Source of the DNA: Dactylis glomerata
Taxonomy: Eukaryota; Streptophyta; Magnoliopsida; Poales; Poaceae
Assembly: GCA_007115705.1 (NCBI GenBank)
Contig: QXEO01000143.1
Span: 6,927,434 to 6,991,433 of the forward strand
Length of the DNA stretch: 64,000 nt
Direction of reading: 5' to 3'
The notes below the pieces were generated by a model. It was not told the DNA's origin, made no database searches, and saw only the letters and a program-made list of their open reading frames with translations. This document shows, piece by piece, positions 1-10,027 of this stretch (positions within the stretch are counted from its first letter, which is position 1; every line of letters starts with the position of its first letter). The translations under genes and the position numbers were made by a program.

Positions 1-167
1 GCCTTTACTTATATTGTTATTGCTAGCTTGCTTGTCACTCTAGGTAAATTCACTTAGTATCACATCTAGAGAATTTACATTCTTGTCTAGCCCTAACTTA
101 AAAAGAATTAAAATTATTGGGTAGCTCCTATTCACCCCCCCCCTCTAGTCGCTCATACGATCCTTTC
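1..167 (+). mobile_element. 3' tail of an LTR cut by the window edge
   Basis: The stretch ends with a C-rich tract (134-143), then CTCTAGTCGCTCATACGATC and TTTCA at about 167, where LINE ORF2 similarity starts. In my knowledge of grass repeats this kind of ending is typical of LTR ends just before the internal primer site. I infer that an LTR retrotransposon inserted into the LINE and that only its end is visible. The target duplication cannot be checked because the other end lies outside the window. An unrelated junction is possible. Confidence 0.35.
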
Positions 168-439
168 ACCATTTACCTTGAAACGGTAGGAGATCGACCG
201 CACACATTTCATAACATTCTCCACAAATGTCGTGCAAATCCCTAGTCTTAACATTGTTCCCTCTAGAAAGGACCATTCAACTCGATCATAAGCCTTGCTC
301 ATATCTAGTTTGACAGCCATATAACACTTCTTTCCAGATCTTCGCCTCTTCATAAAGTGTGACATTTCATAGGCTAAAATTGTATTGTCCGAGATGAGCC
401 TGCCTGGCACGAACGCACTCTGATTTGGGGAGATGAGTT

Positions 440-523
440 TGTTAAGGTTCATGCACTAGCCACTTGAACCAAAAGTCCGAACTGATGGAAAGGGCTAGTA
501 CAATCTACTTATACACTTCAACA
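440..523 (-). repeat. TRIM LTR copy 1 (3' LTR in element orientation)
   Basis: This 84-bp LTR is near-identical to 680-763. It begins TGTTAAGG and ends TTCAACA on the plus strand. Confidence 0.93.
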
Positions 524-661
524 CCCCCTCTCACGTGTGACGGGAGACGAGAAGACAAGTCAACACGTGTAGAGAGGCAAAGAGGCAGCGGAAGGCCGGG
601 CGCGGCAGGAGGCTGCGGAGAATTTAGAATAAATTGTGAAAGCCAGGATTTGAACTCGAGA

Positions 662-679
662 CCTGGGGCTCTGATACCA
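662..679 (-). promoter_or_regulatory. TRIM primer-binding site
   Basis: The minus strand reads TGGTATCAGAGCCCCAGG immediately next to the LTR. The first 12 bases match the usual complement of the plant initiator methionine tRNA 3' end. Confidence 0.85.
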
Positions 680-763
680 TGTTAAGGTTCATGCACTAGC
701 CACTTGAACCAAAAGTCCGAACTGATGGAAAGGGCTAGTACAATCTAATTATACACTTCAACA
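680..763 (-). repeat. TRIM LTR copy 2 (5' LTR in element orientation)
   Basis: This is the partner of 440-523 with one visible substitution. It is followed by the TSD copy GAGTT at 764-768. Confidence 0.93.
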
Positions 764-2385
764 GAGTTCATCAAGAATGCACTTCAAACGGTTTGCCAAC
801 ACCTTGGACACTAGCTTATAAACGACGTTGCAAAGGCTAATAGGGCGTAGATCTTTCATAGTCTCAGGGTTCTGTACCTTTGGGATGAGTACCACAACAG
901 TTTCGTTCCATCCCTCCGGTATACCGCCGCCTCGCAACACGCTTAAAACCTCTTGTACCACATCATCACCAACCGTTCCCCAAAACTTTTTGTAGAAAAT
1001 TGCCGGCATCCCATCAACACCCGGGGCTTTGAAATCTCCAATATTATCCAGAGCATTTTTAACTTCTTCCACTGTATATTCAGCTGTCAGGTGCTCATTC
1101 ATCATTTCTGTCACGCATGGTTCAATATGGGGTAGAACTTGCGCCGGATTTGTACAAGCCATGGAGGTAAACAAACTAGAGAAATAATTAGTTACAACGG
1201 TCTGCAAGCCCTCCTCCCCTACTACCACACCACCATCCTCCTTTTTCAACTTTTTTATAGTGTTATGTCTCTTCCTCTCCGATGCCACTGAATGAAAATA
1301 GGAAGTGTTTCGATCTCCGCTTTGCAACCAAGTAACATGTGCCCTTTGCTTCCAGTGTGTATCCCACTGGTCTTCTACACGTTCCAATCTATAGCACAAG
1401 GCCTGTTCTTTCCGCAAAGATGCATCAGTCACCTCCCCATGACGACAGTCCTCTAGCTCAGACTTTAACTTTTTTATACGTTTTTGTAGATCACCAATTA
1501 CCTCCCGGCTCCAGCTAGCCAACTCACGGGAAACAACACGAATTTTATCCAGCACTTTTTCTTCACCTCGAGCTCCAGCAACCTCCCATGCATTATTGAC
1601 CACTTCCTCACATCCATCCTCTAGGAGCCACCTCGCCTCGAAACGCTTATTTAAATTATTTTGACCGGTACGAACAGGTCTGGTAGTTCCTTCCAAATGA
1701 ACAATAACTGGTCTGTGATCAGAATGCTCTGGGTCTCCATTAATTACCTTGTAACCAGGGAACCGTACACGCCATGAAGGAGAGGCGACGGCTCGATCAA
1801 GTCTTTCACGAATATAACCATCAACGCGAAAATTATTATTCCTCCAGGTGAAAATATCTCCTTCAAAGCCCAAGTCTTGCAAATTACAGAAATCAAGAGC
1901 ACTACGAAAATTCTCCATAAGATATTGGGCCTTTGGAGCACCCCCTTGTTTTTCAAAGCTATACATAATTTCGTTGAAATCTCCGATGCACAACCAAGGA
2001 AGATCTGATTGATGATGGAGTGTTCGCAGAAGCCTCCATGTTTCCTCCCTTTTATCATGTCGTGGTTCACCATAGATACCCGTGAGTCTCCACTTGAAAC
2101 CATCTTCTTCTTCAACCTCAACATCAATATGCATACGACCCATCCAACGTAGGCTTACATTTATTCCTCTTCTCCAAAACAACGCTAAACCACCACTCCG
2201 TCCATCGCTCTTCTTCACAATCATGTGAGGAAGATCAAGAATCGCACAAAACTTTTGCATCCTAGGTTCATCCAATTTTGTCTCCGACAAGAAAAGGATG
2301 TCGGGGTCCACCTTCTTCCGGAGGGCCAGAAGACCACGAACTGCCAGGCCATTCCCCAAACCCCGGCAGTTCTGAGCCGCGATCC

Positions 2386-3867
2386 TCATTGGGCTCCGCG
2401 GAGCTGTCCCAGCAGCCCCGCGTTCACAATTGCATTAGCGTTGTTCACATCTGTGATGATCACATCTGTCTTGCTCTTTTTGTTTCTGCCATCAATTTCC
2501 ATAGTGTCACCCTCCAACTGCCTTTTCTTATCAATAGGTGTAGTATGCACTTGTACTCTCTCAGTTCTCTTCACATTTTGCCGCTTGTATTTTTTTGGCT
2601 CCTTTTGATGTACCACCCTCTCCTTTCCTAATGCAGCCGGTGGTGGTGTTTCACTTGGAGGCTTTGTGTTCACCACGGTGCACACGTCCCCAGCTGTCCC
2701 ATGCATGTTAGGCTTGGAGATAGCGATTTCACGGTCCAAATTTCCATGCTGATCTGGTTTATCCGCCTCCCTTGGTTGTACAATGTTTTTTCTCTGTTCC
2801 GTATCATCAACTAGGACAACTGAGAGTTCTCCCTTTCCATCTCTCTTCTGTAGACATGCCTCCCGATCAGTACTAGCTTGAATATGTAAAGTCCTCTGTG
2901 CGTCGTGGATTTCATCACCATGAAATAATTTTTCTGGGCAGTGTAGCTCTTCATGTGATGTATTTTTCCCCTCATTACTACTCGGCATCGTCAGTTTGGT
3001 TCTAGCATTGTCATCTTTCCGCCATGTCAAATTTTCACTACCCGATCGGCTGCTAGAGCTTCTACCTCCCATGTTTCTCCAAAAGCCAGCACCCCCTCTC
3101 GTATCACTCCATCTAGGCTTCTCCACCTCAAATCTTTTCTTTGGCATATATGCTCTCAGCCACTTACCAAATTGTTGTTTTTCTCCCTTCTCTAGCTGTA
3201 TTCTGCACCCTTTATCATCATGGCCAAGAATACCACAATTATAACAGAATTCAGGCAAATGTTCATATTCAAAAGGACACCATCTACTTCTGCCTGTGTT
3301 CCCTATCTCCGTAGTGGTACCACGCATCAGAGGCTTTGCAATCTCTATTCTCACTTTTATCCTCAAATATTCTCCTACAGCCATACCATCATCATTAACC
3401 TCAACCTCCATGAACTTCCCAATTTGGTTTCCAATGGATTCACCGGTATCTCTATTCATTGATCCCAATGGCAATTTATGTACTCGAACCCAAATCGGTA
3501 CAGTGGCAAAAGTGTACTCCTCCAACGATTTCTCTGGATCAAACTCCTCTAAAACCAGCATATCATTATTTACCATCCAAGGTCCGTCATCAATCGCTTT
3601 CTTTTTACCAGATGCCTGTAGAAACGTGAACAGGAACACGTTCTCCCCCATTACCTTGCCATGGATTCCTTTCAGCGGACACCAGGCCCTCCCTAACGAT
3701 GCCACAATCCCATCCAGATATGCAGGTTTTTCCGAGAAAAGCTTACCCAGGGCCTGCGCTTGCACTTCTCCAACCTTCTGACCATCAGTCCATCCGATTC
3801 GTATCCCCTTGCTTTCTGCCTCCGACAACTGCATGTTCCTCAAGAGCCCTTCAACCTTCTCCATCAC
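2386..3867 (-). CDS. LINE ORF1, gag-like nucleic-acid-binding protein
   Basis: This is an intact 493-codon frame. Residues of about 40-185 resemble the DUF4283 domain common in plant LINE ORF1 proteins (GPWMVNNDMLVLEEFDP, PIWVRVHKLP). A CCHC zinc knuckle follows, with Cys208, Cys211, His216 and Cys221 (CX2CX4HX4C). The C-terminal 250 residues are hydrophilic and low in complexity, ending with basic clusters (KKYKRQNVKR). By family knowledge the protein binds LINE RNA to form the ribonucleoprotein. The first of two adjacent Met codons was taken as the start. The stop TGA shares bases with the ORF2 ATG. The frame is open throughout, so decay has been slight. Confidence 0.85.
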   Translation of the reverse strand: MMEKVEGLLRNMQLSEAESKGIRIGWTDGQKVGEVQAQALGKLFSEKPAYLDGIVASLGRAWCPLKGIHGKVMGENVFLFTFLQASGKKKAIDDGPWMVNNDMLVLEEFDPEKSLEEYTFATVPIWVRVHKLPLGSMNRDTGESIGNQIGKFMEVEVNDDGMAVGEYLRIKVRIEIAKPLMRGTTTEIGNTGRSRWCPFEYEHLPEFCYNCGILGHDDKGCRIQLEKGEKQQFGKWLRAYMPKKRFEVEKPRWSDTRGGAGFWRNMGGRSSSSRSGSENLTWRKDDNARTKLTMPSSNEGKNTSHEELHCPEKLFHGDEIHDAQRTLHIQASTDREACLQKRDGKGELSVVLVDDTEQRKNIVQPREADKPDQHGNLDREIAISKPNMHGTAGDVCTVVNTKPPSETPPPAALGKERVVHQKEPKKYKRQNVKRTERVQVHTTPIDKKRQLEGDTMEIDGRNKKSKTDVIITDVNNANAIVNAGLLGQLRGAQ

Positions 3868-4143
3868 TGATTAAAACTCAAAACAAACTACTCTAGGTTA
3901 GGTGTTTTACGACCCCGTGCCCTAGCACACGCGGAAGGTTTTTTGGGTGGTGGATTTGATGAGAAAAGCCGGCGACTAGAAACGACTGGAAACGGTGGAA
4001 ATGGGGAAGACAGTGGAAAACAACGAGAGGAGATTGAGGCCTGAACGCACTCGTGAGATCCGATCAGCCTGTTCGTCGCCGATCGCCGCAAAATCGCCAG
4101 AGCGTGAGTTACGGAAACCGTCACTCGCGGGACGGACTTCTCT
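3868..4143 (-). other. LINE 5' leader
   Basis: GC-rich, CpG-rich sequence lies upstream of ORF1, and its right boundary with AT-rich DNA near 4143 is abrupt. Plant LINEs commonly carry an internal promoter in the 5' UTR, so promoter function is inferred by analogy. No TATA box is expected or seen. Confidence 0.4.
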
Positions 4144-4280
4144 CTTTTTTATACAAAGGCGTATATATATATCAATACTCTTTTCCTCTCATTTACATGT
4201 TTAATTGCAATATATACAACATTTGAAAATTTATACATATATAGTTTTAAGAAAAAGGAATGGAACGTTTATATAAGTAA
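4144..4280. other. AT-rich spacer between LINE and Helitron
   Basis: Contains a short TA run near 4152-4160. No gene or element was recognised. Confidence 0.5.
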
Positions 4281-6777
4281 CTAGTTGATACCCTGCGCGT
4301 TGCTGCGGGATATTAAAATGCCATGAGCTACATTCTCATATGAAAATTAAAAGATACTTGGAGAACTTGCGAAGCACAATTGCAAATGCATAAGACGAAA
4401 GCTTGTCCTCTACAACAACAAAATTCAGGTTAAGTAACTGTCTTACTCAAATGCTAATTTTACATTGTTTAAGATTATAAATTCAAAAATCAAAAACAGA
4501 TATGGTAAGGAAGTTGGTCAAACCGATAAAATAATTCATGTGATGTAAATTTCCATCACATTTGTCCAACAAAACATAAGTTTGGAAATATTTAACTACA
4601 TGAACAAAAAAGCCCTTAGTTTTATTACTTTTCTGCCCACTTTTTGACACCAGAAATATTGGAAGAGTGATATATTCATGTGTGGTCGATATTGACGAAA
4701 GAGACCTAACATATGCCTATCTACCATTATGTACCAACATGTGTAAACTAAAGCTATGTTGCCGTTATGGAACATCTTATGTGTATGCTTCATGGACCAT
4801 ATTAACCCCCAGGAACATAAGTGCTTGGCCATGCAAGCACTCAGAACACAAATCGTATGGAGGTTCTGGTTATCCTTAACTGCATATATAAACAATGATA
4901 TCAGTTTAAGTTGTACATGATATATTGTACAAAGATAGAGGTGACCCAGGAGAAGAAACTTACTTCTCTTGAAATAATCCAAGTTGGTTCTACGACAAAC
5001 ACCTGCATAACAAAATATGAATATATATTCATAAATAAACTGATAGGGGTAACAAAATTATGTACATACAAATCATTTACTATGCATCCTTTTTCGTATA
5101 CATAGGTATTGCTCCGCATATTTAGATATTATCTGGGGCAAATGGCCATAACCATCTCAACAATTTTACAGGTTGTTTGGCGCTTGCCCCCAGGACATAC
5201 ATTACTCCTTGCAAGCATAAGACACCTTGCAGTATTTTCAATACCTTTAAACTGGGAAAATATATTTGGAAATTGCTTGCATCTAACAAAATGCATCAAA
5301 CTTAGGAAAACAATGTCAGGTGTAGTACTAAAGTGAGATTATTGGCCTGATTTTATGTTCATCAACAACTTGACAGACATTAGAAAGTAATGGGCGCAAC
5401 AAACAGGTTTAGCAATACTCAAACTATAGATCAGAGCTCATCTTCAGAAATCAGTTGCATACATCAGAATGACCTGTAGCAGCATGGATGGTTTGGTATA
5501 AATCTGCAATGGTTACAGAAAACCCATCAATAAAGGTAGTGACCTTCAGACTTGATAAACTAATAGGAGTATGGAATCAGGGAATTAAGTGAAATCATGA
5601 ATAATGTATCATATGTACCTTGCTGAGTGGGACGTAGAGGTGAGCGACACAAGACAACAGTGCAATGCTATTATATGGCAGATCTAAACCTTCTTAACGC
5701 TAAACAAAGTTTATGAAGATTGCATCTACCTTACCTATCAAGAAGACAACACCGTAAATGATTCATACAGTCTTTTTGGAAAAAAAATTCCTATTGTGCT
5801 AGATAGATAGTAGTTGAATCAATCAAATAAATAAGAATCATGAACTCAGTGTACTCTTTCTATTTGGAAATTGCAAATTACGAACTGTGCAAACTGAATG
5901 TGTAATCATGGACTATAGTAAAGTTTCAAAATACATATTAAGTAGATAATGGAGAATAAGGACTAAACTTATTTCGCCTGTAGTCTGCTTGGTTTTTCAT
6001 CGAATACCTTGTCTGCATGGAGTAAAGAAACCGGGACAAAGAGACAAGAGAAGAATCACGGCTTTAGATTAGCAATCTCGACGCACAAATCAAAGGAAGA
6101 TTAAAACGGAAATTTGTTATGCAAGTGTAGATTGGAATTTCTCCAAGAACATCTATGTAATGTGTCTACATGAACATCATAGACATGTATCAAGAAAGAA
6201 ACATAGGATTGGAATTGAGATCAGGAGAGAACAAAGAGAAGCTGACAAAGGAAACCAAGAGGCGATCTGCAGGGGCGATCAAATTCGTCCCTTGCAAGCA
6301 TCAAATTCGTCACTTGCCAACCCAAAAAAACCTACGGCTGTTGACATGTCGATCTGGACAGGCACTCTGGAGACCACAAAAATGGAGTGGATCCGGTGCT
6401 TAAAATAGGCGAGTGAGTACACCGGTCACTTACCTTGCATTTGTTCCATGGAGAAGGGGATGATAAATGAATGAAATCGATCAGTTACATATGCATTAGT
6501 TGCGAAAATGAGAGAGTGGAGGAGAGGGAAGGACGCAGCCTCCCCGCAAACGTGGGAGATGAGAGGACGGTGCGGAAGGAGCACACACCGCAGCTAAGAA
6601 ATGAACGAACCAGGGTAAGTTCGTCGGGGGCAAGATGCAACCGAATATAATCTATAATCTACACCACATATTTACAATCTAATGGACAAAAATAATAGAG
6701 ATGATGTGGCTTCACGATATTTGAGCTTGCAAACATTAAATGCATTTAGTGGGGATGACTTTTATAGATATTATAGA
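4281..6777 (-). mobile_element. Non-autonomous Helitron (candidate)
   Basis: On the minus strand the 3' end reads CCCGCAGCAACGCGCAGGG, then TATCAA, then CTAG followed by T. This is a (slightly mismatched) terminal hairpin followed by the CTRR end typical of plant Helitrons. The proposed 5' end at 6777 begins TCTATAATATCTATAAAAGT and is preceded by A, giving insertion between A and T. The length is about 2.5 kb. No Rep/helicase was recognised, so it would be non-autonomous. The interior has intron/exon-like punctuation on the minus strand, as in Helitrons that captured gene pieces. The 3' end is firmer than the 5' end. Confidence 0.65.
4964..5251 (-). pseudogene. Possible captured gene fragment inside the Helitron
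   Basis: Two stretches on the minus strand are bounded by splice-like signals. 5251-5170 is preceded by TTTTCCCAG and followed by GTAAAA. 5002-4964 is preceded by TTATGCAG and followed by GTAAGT. Joined, they keep an open frame of about 40 codons. I recognise no protein family. A chance arrangement in AT-rich DNA is quite possible. Confidence 0.25.
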
Positions 6778-6782
6778 TATAA

Positions 6783-6811
6783 TACTCCCTCAATATAGAT
6801 TGGAGGGAGTA
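6783..6811. mobile_element. Collapsed Stowaway/mariner-like MITE stub
   Basis: TACTCCCTC (6783-6791) and GAGGGAGTA (6803-6811) form perfect inverted ends around 11 bp. CTCCCTC is the usual terminus of Tc1/mariner MITEs in grasses. Almost all of the interior is deleted. Confidence 0.45.
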
Positions 6812-8153
6812 ATATTACTTTTTCTTTACAACCTATGTTATAAATCATCGCGTAGGAAACATCTTGTTCACTCTTTCTTAGTAAGCTAAGTAATATTAAT
6901 AATTAGTAGCTAATATTTTTTTTAGTGTTCTTTCTTCATTGAGCTTGACATATCCCCATGGTTGTTACACATTTAGAAAGGATGTGCCACTGTATTTTGT
7001 CAAAAAAAAAAATCAAATGTCCAGTGATGTTGATCATCTCAAACTCATGTAAGAGACAACTGCACCCTGTTCCAAGACAATAGCGCCAATCTAACTCCAT
7101 TGAAGACATATCTGGCTTATGTTTTTCATTGTTTTTAATTATCAGATGTGCGTAAACTTTGTTTCTATCTATTTGAATGGGACACCCATTGGTTAGCCCT
7201 TTTTGATGAAAATATTCACAACTCTTGTATAGATTGATGTTCTCTTTTCTTGAAATTGAAAATACAAATACATTGAACACTACTCCCCTGAAACCCTAGG
7301 TAATTTTTTATTTGCACTCTACTTCTCTGCATTTTTCTCTGTCCCCATAGCACCACTGCGTACTTGTTCTTTGGATACCGGTATGGTATCATGCTAATAA
7401 TTTTAATTCATAAATCTGAAATATCTGGAGCATAGGGTTGCAAGTCATCCAATGATTCAATTTACATAGTTTCTTTGACCTTTAGCAGCAAATTATGCGA
7501 GTCAATGCACGTGGAGACTTTAGGTGAGGCTTAAGTCAAACACTGATGTCAAACTTTCAAACTTTTTTTATTATAAGACCAAAATATATTGCTAATATCT
7601 TGCGCCGTTTCTATCTCCGCCTGGTCTTTCACTGTTTCACCTCTAATAGTCAAATGACTCTATGCATAGAGAACTTGTGGTGTGTTTACGGTCTTACATG
7701 TGCCGTATGTTTCTATTCTCTACTCATTGCTGTACGAATAGATAAATTTACATTGTATAGCTGGCAGCTTGTATTGTACTTCCCTCGGTACCAAATTCAC
7801 TACATTTAATATTGTATTTTACTTGTCACATCCTAAAATGGTTGCTATTTGGCTTCTTGTCTTCACATGGACATAATTCATACATATAAATACACTTGTG
7901 ACAAATATAGGCTGGTCTTGGCTCGACTTCACTTTTGTTGAGATCAACCGTGAAAATTTACCCAAAACACATACTAATGTGGGTTATATTATGGGCAGGC
8001 TAATACAGGTCATCGATTGTACAAAATACAACTATATAGCTAGCTACATGTAATTGATCGATACATTTCGTGGTAGTGATATAATCTTGGCCTTTTTCAT
8101 TCCGAGGCTTTTTTTATATAGTTTGGTTAAAGACCCGGACACAGACTCTGTGA
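6812..8153. other. AT-rich region without recognised genes
   Basis: A 114-codon minus-strand frame (7280-6936) has no recognisable domain and no clear gene context. The rest is AT-rich with no clear element. CTTCCCTCGGTACCAAATTC at about 7780 resembles a decayed mariner MITE end. Confidence 0.4.
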
Positions 8154-8161
8154 GTTACACG

Positions 8162-8820
8162 CATGGTTGTCAGTATCTCGATGCGTATCTTAGTATCTTA
8201 CGATTTTACGATACTACTGTGGTAAAACGATACGTATCGTGATGGTATCTTAATCTGGATAGTATCATACTCATATCCCGATACGTCTTGTGGTATCTTT
8301 AGTATCCCGATACAAATATGATACCATACGATCCCACACCTATAGTAAAAAATAAGGACACGGAGCCGTGGCAAGCTCAAGATTAAAATTGGTTTTATAA
8401 TATCAAGGCTAACTAAGTATATAAACAATACAACATCCATTAGTTTGATTGATATAGGTTTAAAAAAAGACTTCGTACATGCAAGAAAGAAGTCAACTAG
8501 CGAGTTGTGTGTATTCATTTTCTTAAACCCGGTCTTTTGTTTTGTGGGTTCCTAATTAATTATGTTTGTATTATGTATCGTATGGGTGGGCTCATATTTA
8601 TATTATAAATGCATCATTCACATAATCAGACTCTATGAAATACATAAAATATGCTTAAATTCAAATAAAAATTAAATTTAGATATATTTTTAGGTATGTA
8701 TACATATATTTTATTAAAAATAAAAATCGCATAGTATCGTGATACTACGATACGATTCTACAATACGATACTGCTGACAAGAAAATGATACTACCTAGTA
8801 TCCCGATACTAAAAACCTTG
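8162..8820. mobile_element. Fold-back, hAT-like non-autonomous element with dense GTATC motifs
   Basis: The left end CATGGTTGTCAGTATC and the reverse complement of the right end CAAGGTTTTTAGTATC match at 12 of 16 positions. The first 165 bp hold about 13 copies of GTATC or its complement GATAC, and the last 90 bp hold about 7. A roughly 400-bp AT-rich core lies between. TTACACG flanks both sides (8155-8161 and 8825-8831), close to an 8-bp hAT-type duplication but offset by four bases on the right. Dense subterminal motifs are typical of transposase-binding sites. No transposase is present. Confidence 0.6.
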
Positions 8821-9740
8821 GTACTTACACGGGTGGACCTGCCACACTCAATGTGTCGAGTACCAATTAAAAATTATCCACAAATACCTTTATATCACTG
8901 AATTTGAGCTAGGTATGTAATTTATTTTTTCTACTGGGCGCGGCTAGCTAAGTACTATTAATTGTTGGAGATAGGTCTCGAAAATTTTATAGAGCTATGT
9001 ATGTCTTGACACAGTTAGCATGATCAGATTTTTAAAAAATAGTAATATCTCATTTGCCGTGCATACGATATTTCTTTAAAAAAATATTGTAGGTTGTTTG
9101 TCATCCGATATGGCAGTATCACTAATATAGGTGTCCAAGGAACGTGCATGAAAATTTACAGATACGGCAGTACCACTAAATATGAGAATCTAATCATGTA
9201 TATTAGGTCTGTAATGATTAATGTGTCATGTAATTACACTCTATTTCTCCAGTTAAATCTTAGCCATAATTTATACATCTAACTATCCAAAATAATTTAG
9301 ATGAATGTAGATTAATATGGTGCCTCAAAAATATCTTGTATACTGGCACACACAAGTTTCCATTTATCTGATTTTGTTGAATTTACATTGGTTGAATTTA
9401 AAGTTTGGGCAAAATCTTGCCGTGTGTCATGTAAAAAACACTCGATAGAGTTTATTATTTGACGAGTATTTTCTGTCTGCCATCTGTAAGATTCGGCAAA
9501 GTTTTAGATTTGTCGAATATCTTTTGTTTGACAAGTTTAACACTCGACAACGTTTTTATTTATCGATTATATTTTGTCGAATTTCAGAAATAATAACACT
9601 CGGTACAGATCCAAATATTATACATACCACTTCCTAAATAGTCTAGCATGTATTTTGCTACCATGTCCTAGCAGGGATACGAATACAAACGTCTGTACTA
9701 TGTTAAGATTTCTGTTTCGTTCCCTAAAAAAAAGATTTAT
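8821..9740. other. AT-rich region with decayed CACTA-like motif
   Basis: Around 9415-9560 there are repeated fragments such as TTGCCGTGTGTC, ACACTCGATAGAG and ACACTCGACAACG. They resemble the GCCGAGTGT/ACACTCGGC subterminal motif of some grass CACTA transposons. No clear termini or genes are visible. Confidence 0.35.
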
Positions 9741-9892
9741 GTTTCGTTGCATCAGTCCATAAGCTGCACGTCTTCTTCTTTTCTTTTGACAAAACTCTAC
9801 TTTTCTCTAACACGTACATTTCTGTTTCGTTGCAACAGTTCATAAGCTGCACGTCTTTTTTAACAAAACTCTACTTTTCTCTAACATGTACA
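9741..9892. repeat. Two-copy tandem duplication, about 83-bp unit
   Basis: GTTTCGTTGC begins both copies (9741 and 9824). Both continue through CATAAGCTGCACGTCTT and ACAAAACTCTACTTTTCTC. The second copy lacks about 14 bp of a pyrimidine run. Confidence 0.8.
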
Positions 9893-9893
9893 G

Positions 9894-10027
9894 TTTTTCT
9901 CTCACCATGTAAGCTGAAACCACGTACATGTTTACCGATTCCACTTAAAGAATATTTCAGCACATGTGTATACATACATTTTTTCTCTCACCATGTAAGT
10001 TTTTAAAACTGAAACCACGTACATGTT
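9894..10027. repeat. Second direct duplication next to the LTR relic
   Basis: TTTTTCTCTCACCATGTAAG followed by CTGAAACCACGTACATGTT occurs at 9894-9932. It recurs at about 9979-10027 with a short insertion (TTTTTAAAA). The second copy abuts the LTR start at 10024. Confidence 0.75.

Larger units (their letters stand above)
440..763 (-). mobile_element. TRIM/SMART-type miniature LTR retrotransposon
   Basis: This 324-bp element has two 84-bp LTRs (440-523 and 680-763) that differ at one visible position (about 508 versus 748). Each LTR runs TG...CA. It is flanked by a perfect 5-bp duplication GAGTT (435-439 and 764-768). On the minus strand an initiator-Met-tRNA type primer site TGGTATCAGAGC lies directly inside the LTR at 680. 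A polypurine tract (GAGAGGGGG, complement of about 524-532) precedes the LTR at 523. There is no coding capacity, and the size matches TRIM/SMART elements of grasses. The frames within it are incidental. Confidence 0.93.
168..2389 (-). pseudogene. LINE ORF2: endonuclease-reverse transcriptase, disrupted
   Basis: The endonuclease domain occupies residues 1 to about 230. It shows the N-terminal AQNCRG motif, the SETKL motif with a catalytic-type Glu at 36, GDFNE at 136-140 and SDHRP at 223-227, all diagnostic of the exonuclease-endonuclease-phosphatase fold that nicks target DNA. RT begins near residue 450 with FKAPGVDG and LIPK, followed by LRPISLCN. The TRIM inserted at 440-763 introduces a stop soon after residue 540. 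The reading frame resumes at 439 with SPNQSAFVPGR and LDMSKAYDRVEW, the expected next RT blocks. The coding part then ends at the foreign junction near 167, so the YxDD box is missing. The start codon overlaps the ORF1 stop (ATGA). Confidence 0.85.
168..4143 (-). mobile_element. LINE (non-LTR retrotransposon), 3'-truncated at the window edge
   Basis: Reading on the minus strand there is a roughly 280-bp leader, ORF1 (3867-2386) and ORF2 (2389 downward). This is the two-ORF layout of plant L1-type LINEs. ORF1 has a CCHC knuckle. ORF2 starts with an apurinic endonuclease domain and runs into reverse transcriptase. A TRIM element (440-763) interrupts ORF2, and similarity stops at about 167, before the RT catalytic YxDD box. 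The 5' end near 4143 is estimated from where the GC-rich leader meets AT-rich sequence. Most of RT and the 3' UTR are absent here. Confidence 0.85.

Noticed and set aside
662..679. tRNA-like match
   Set aside because: It is only the 3'-end complement forming a primer-binding site; no cloverleaf surrounds it. The TGGCGCC sites in the Gypsy elements are rejected as tRNA genes for the same reason.
464..685. 73-codon plus-strand ORF
   Set aside because: It lies within the TRIM, spans LTR, primer site and tract, and has no family signature.
4901..5336. Several short ORFs on both strands as possible genes
   Set aside because: Too short, overlapping and AT-rich. Only the splice-bounded minus-strand fragment was kept, at low confidence.
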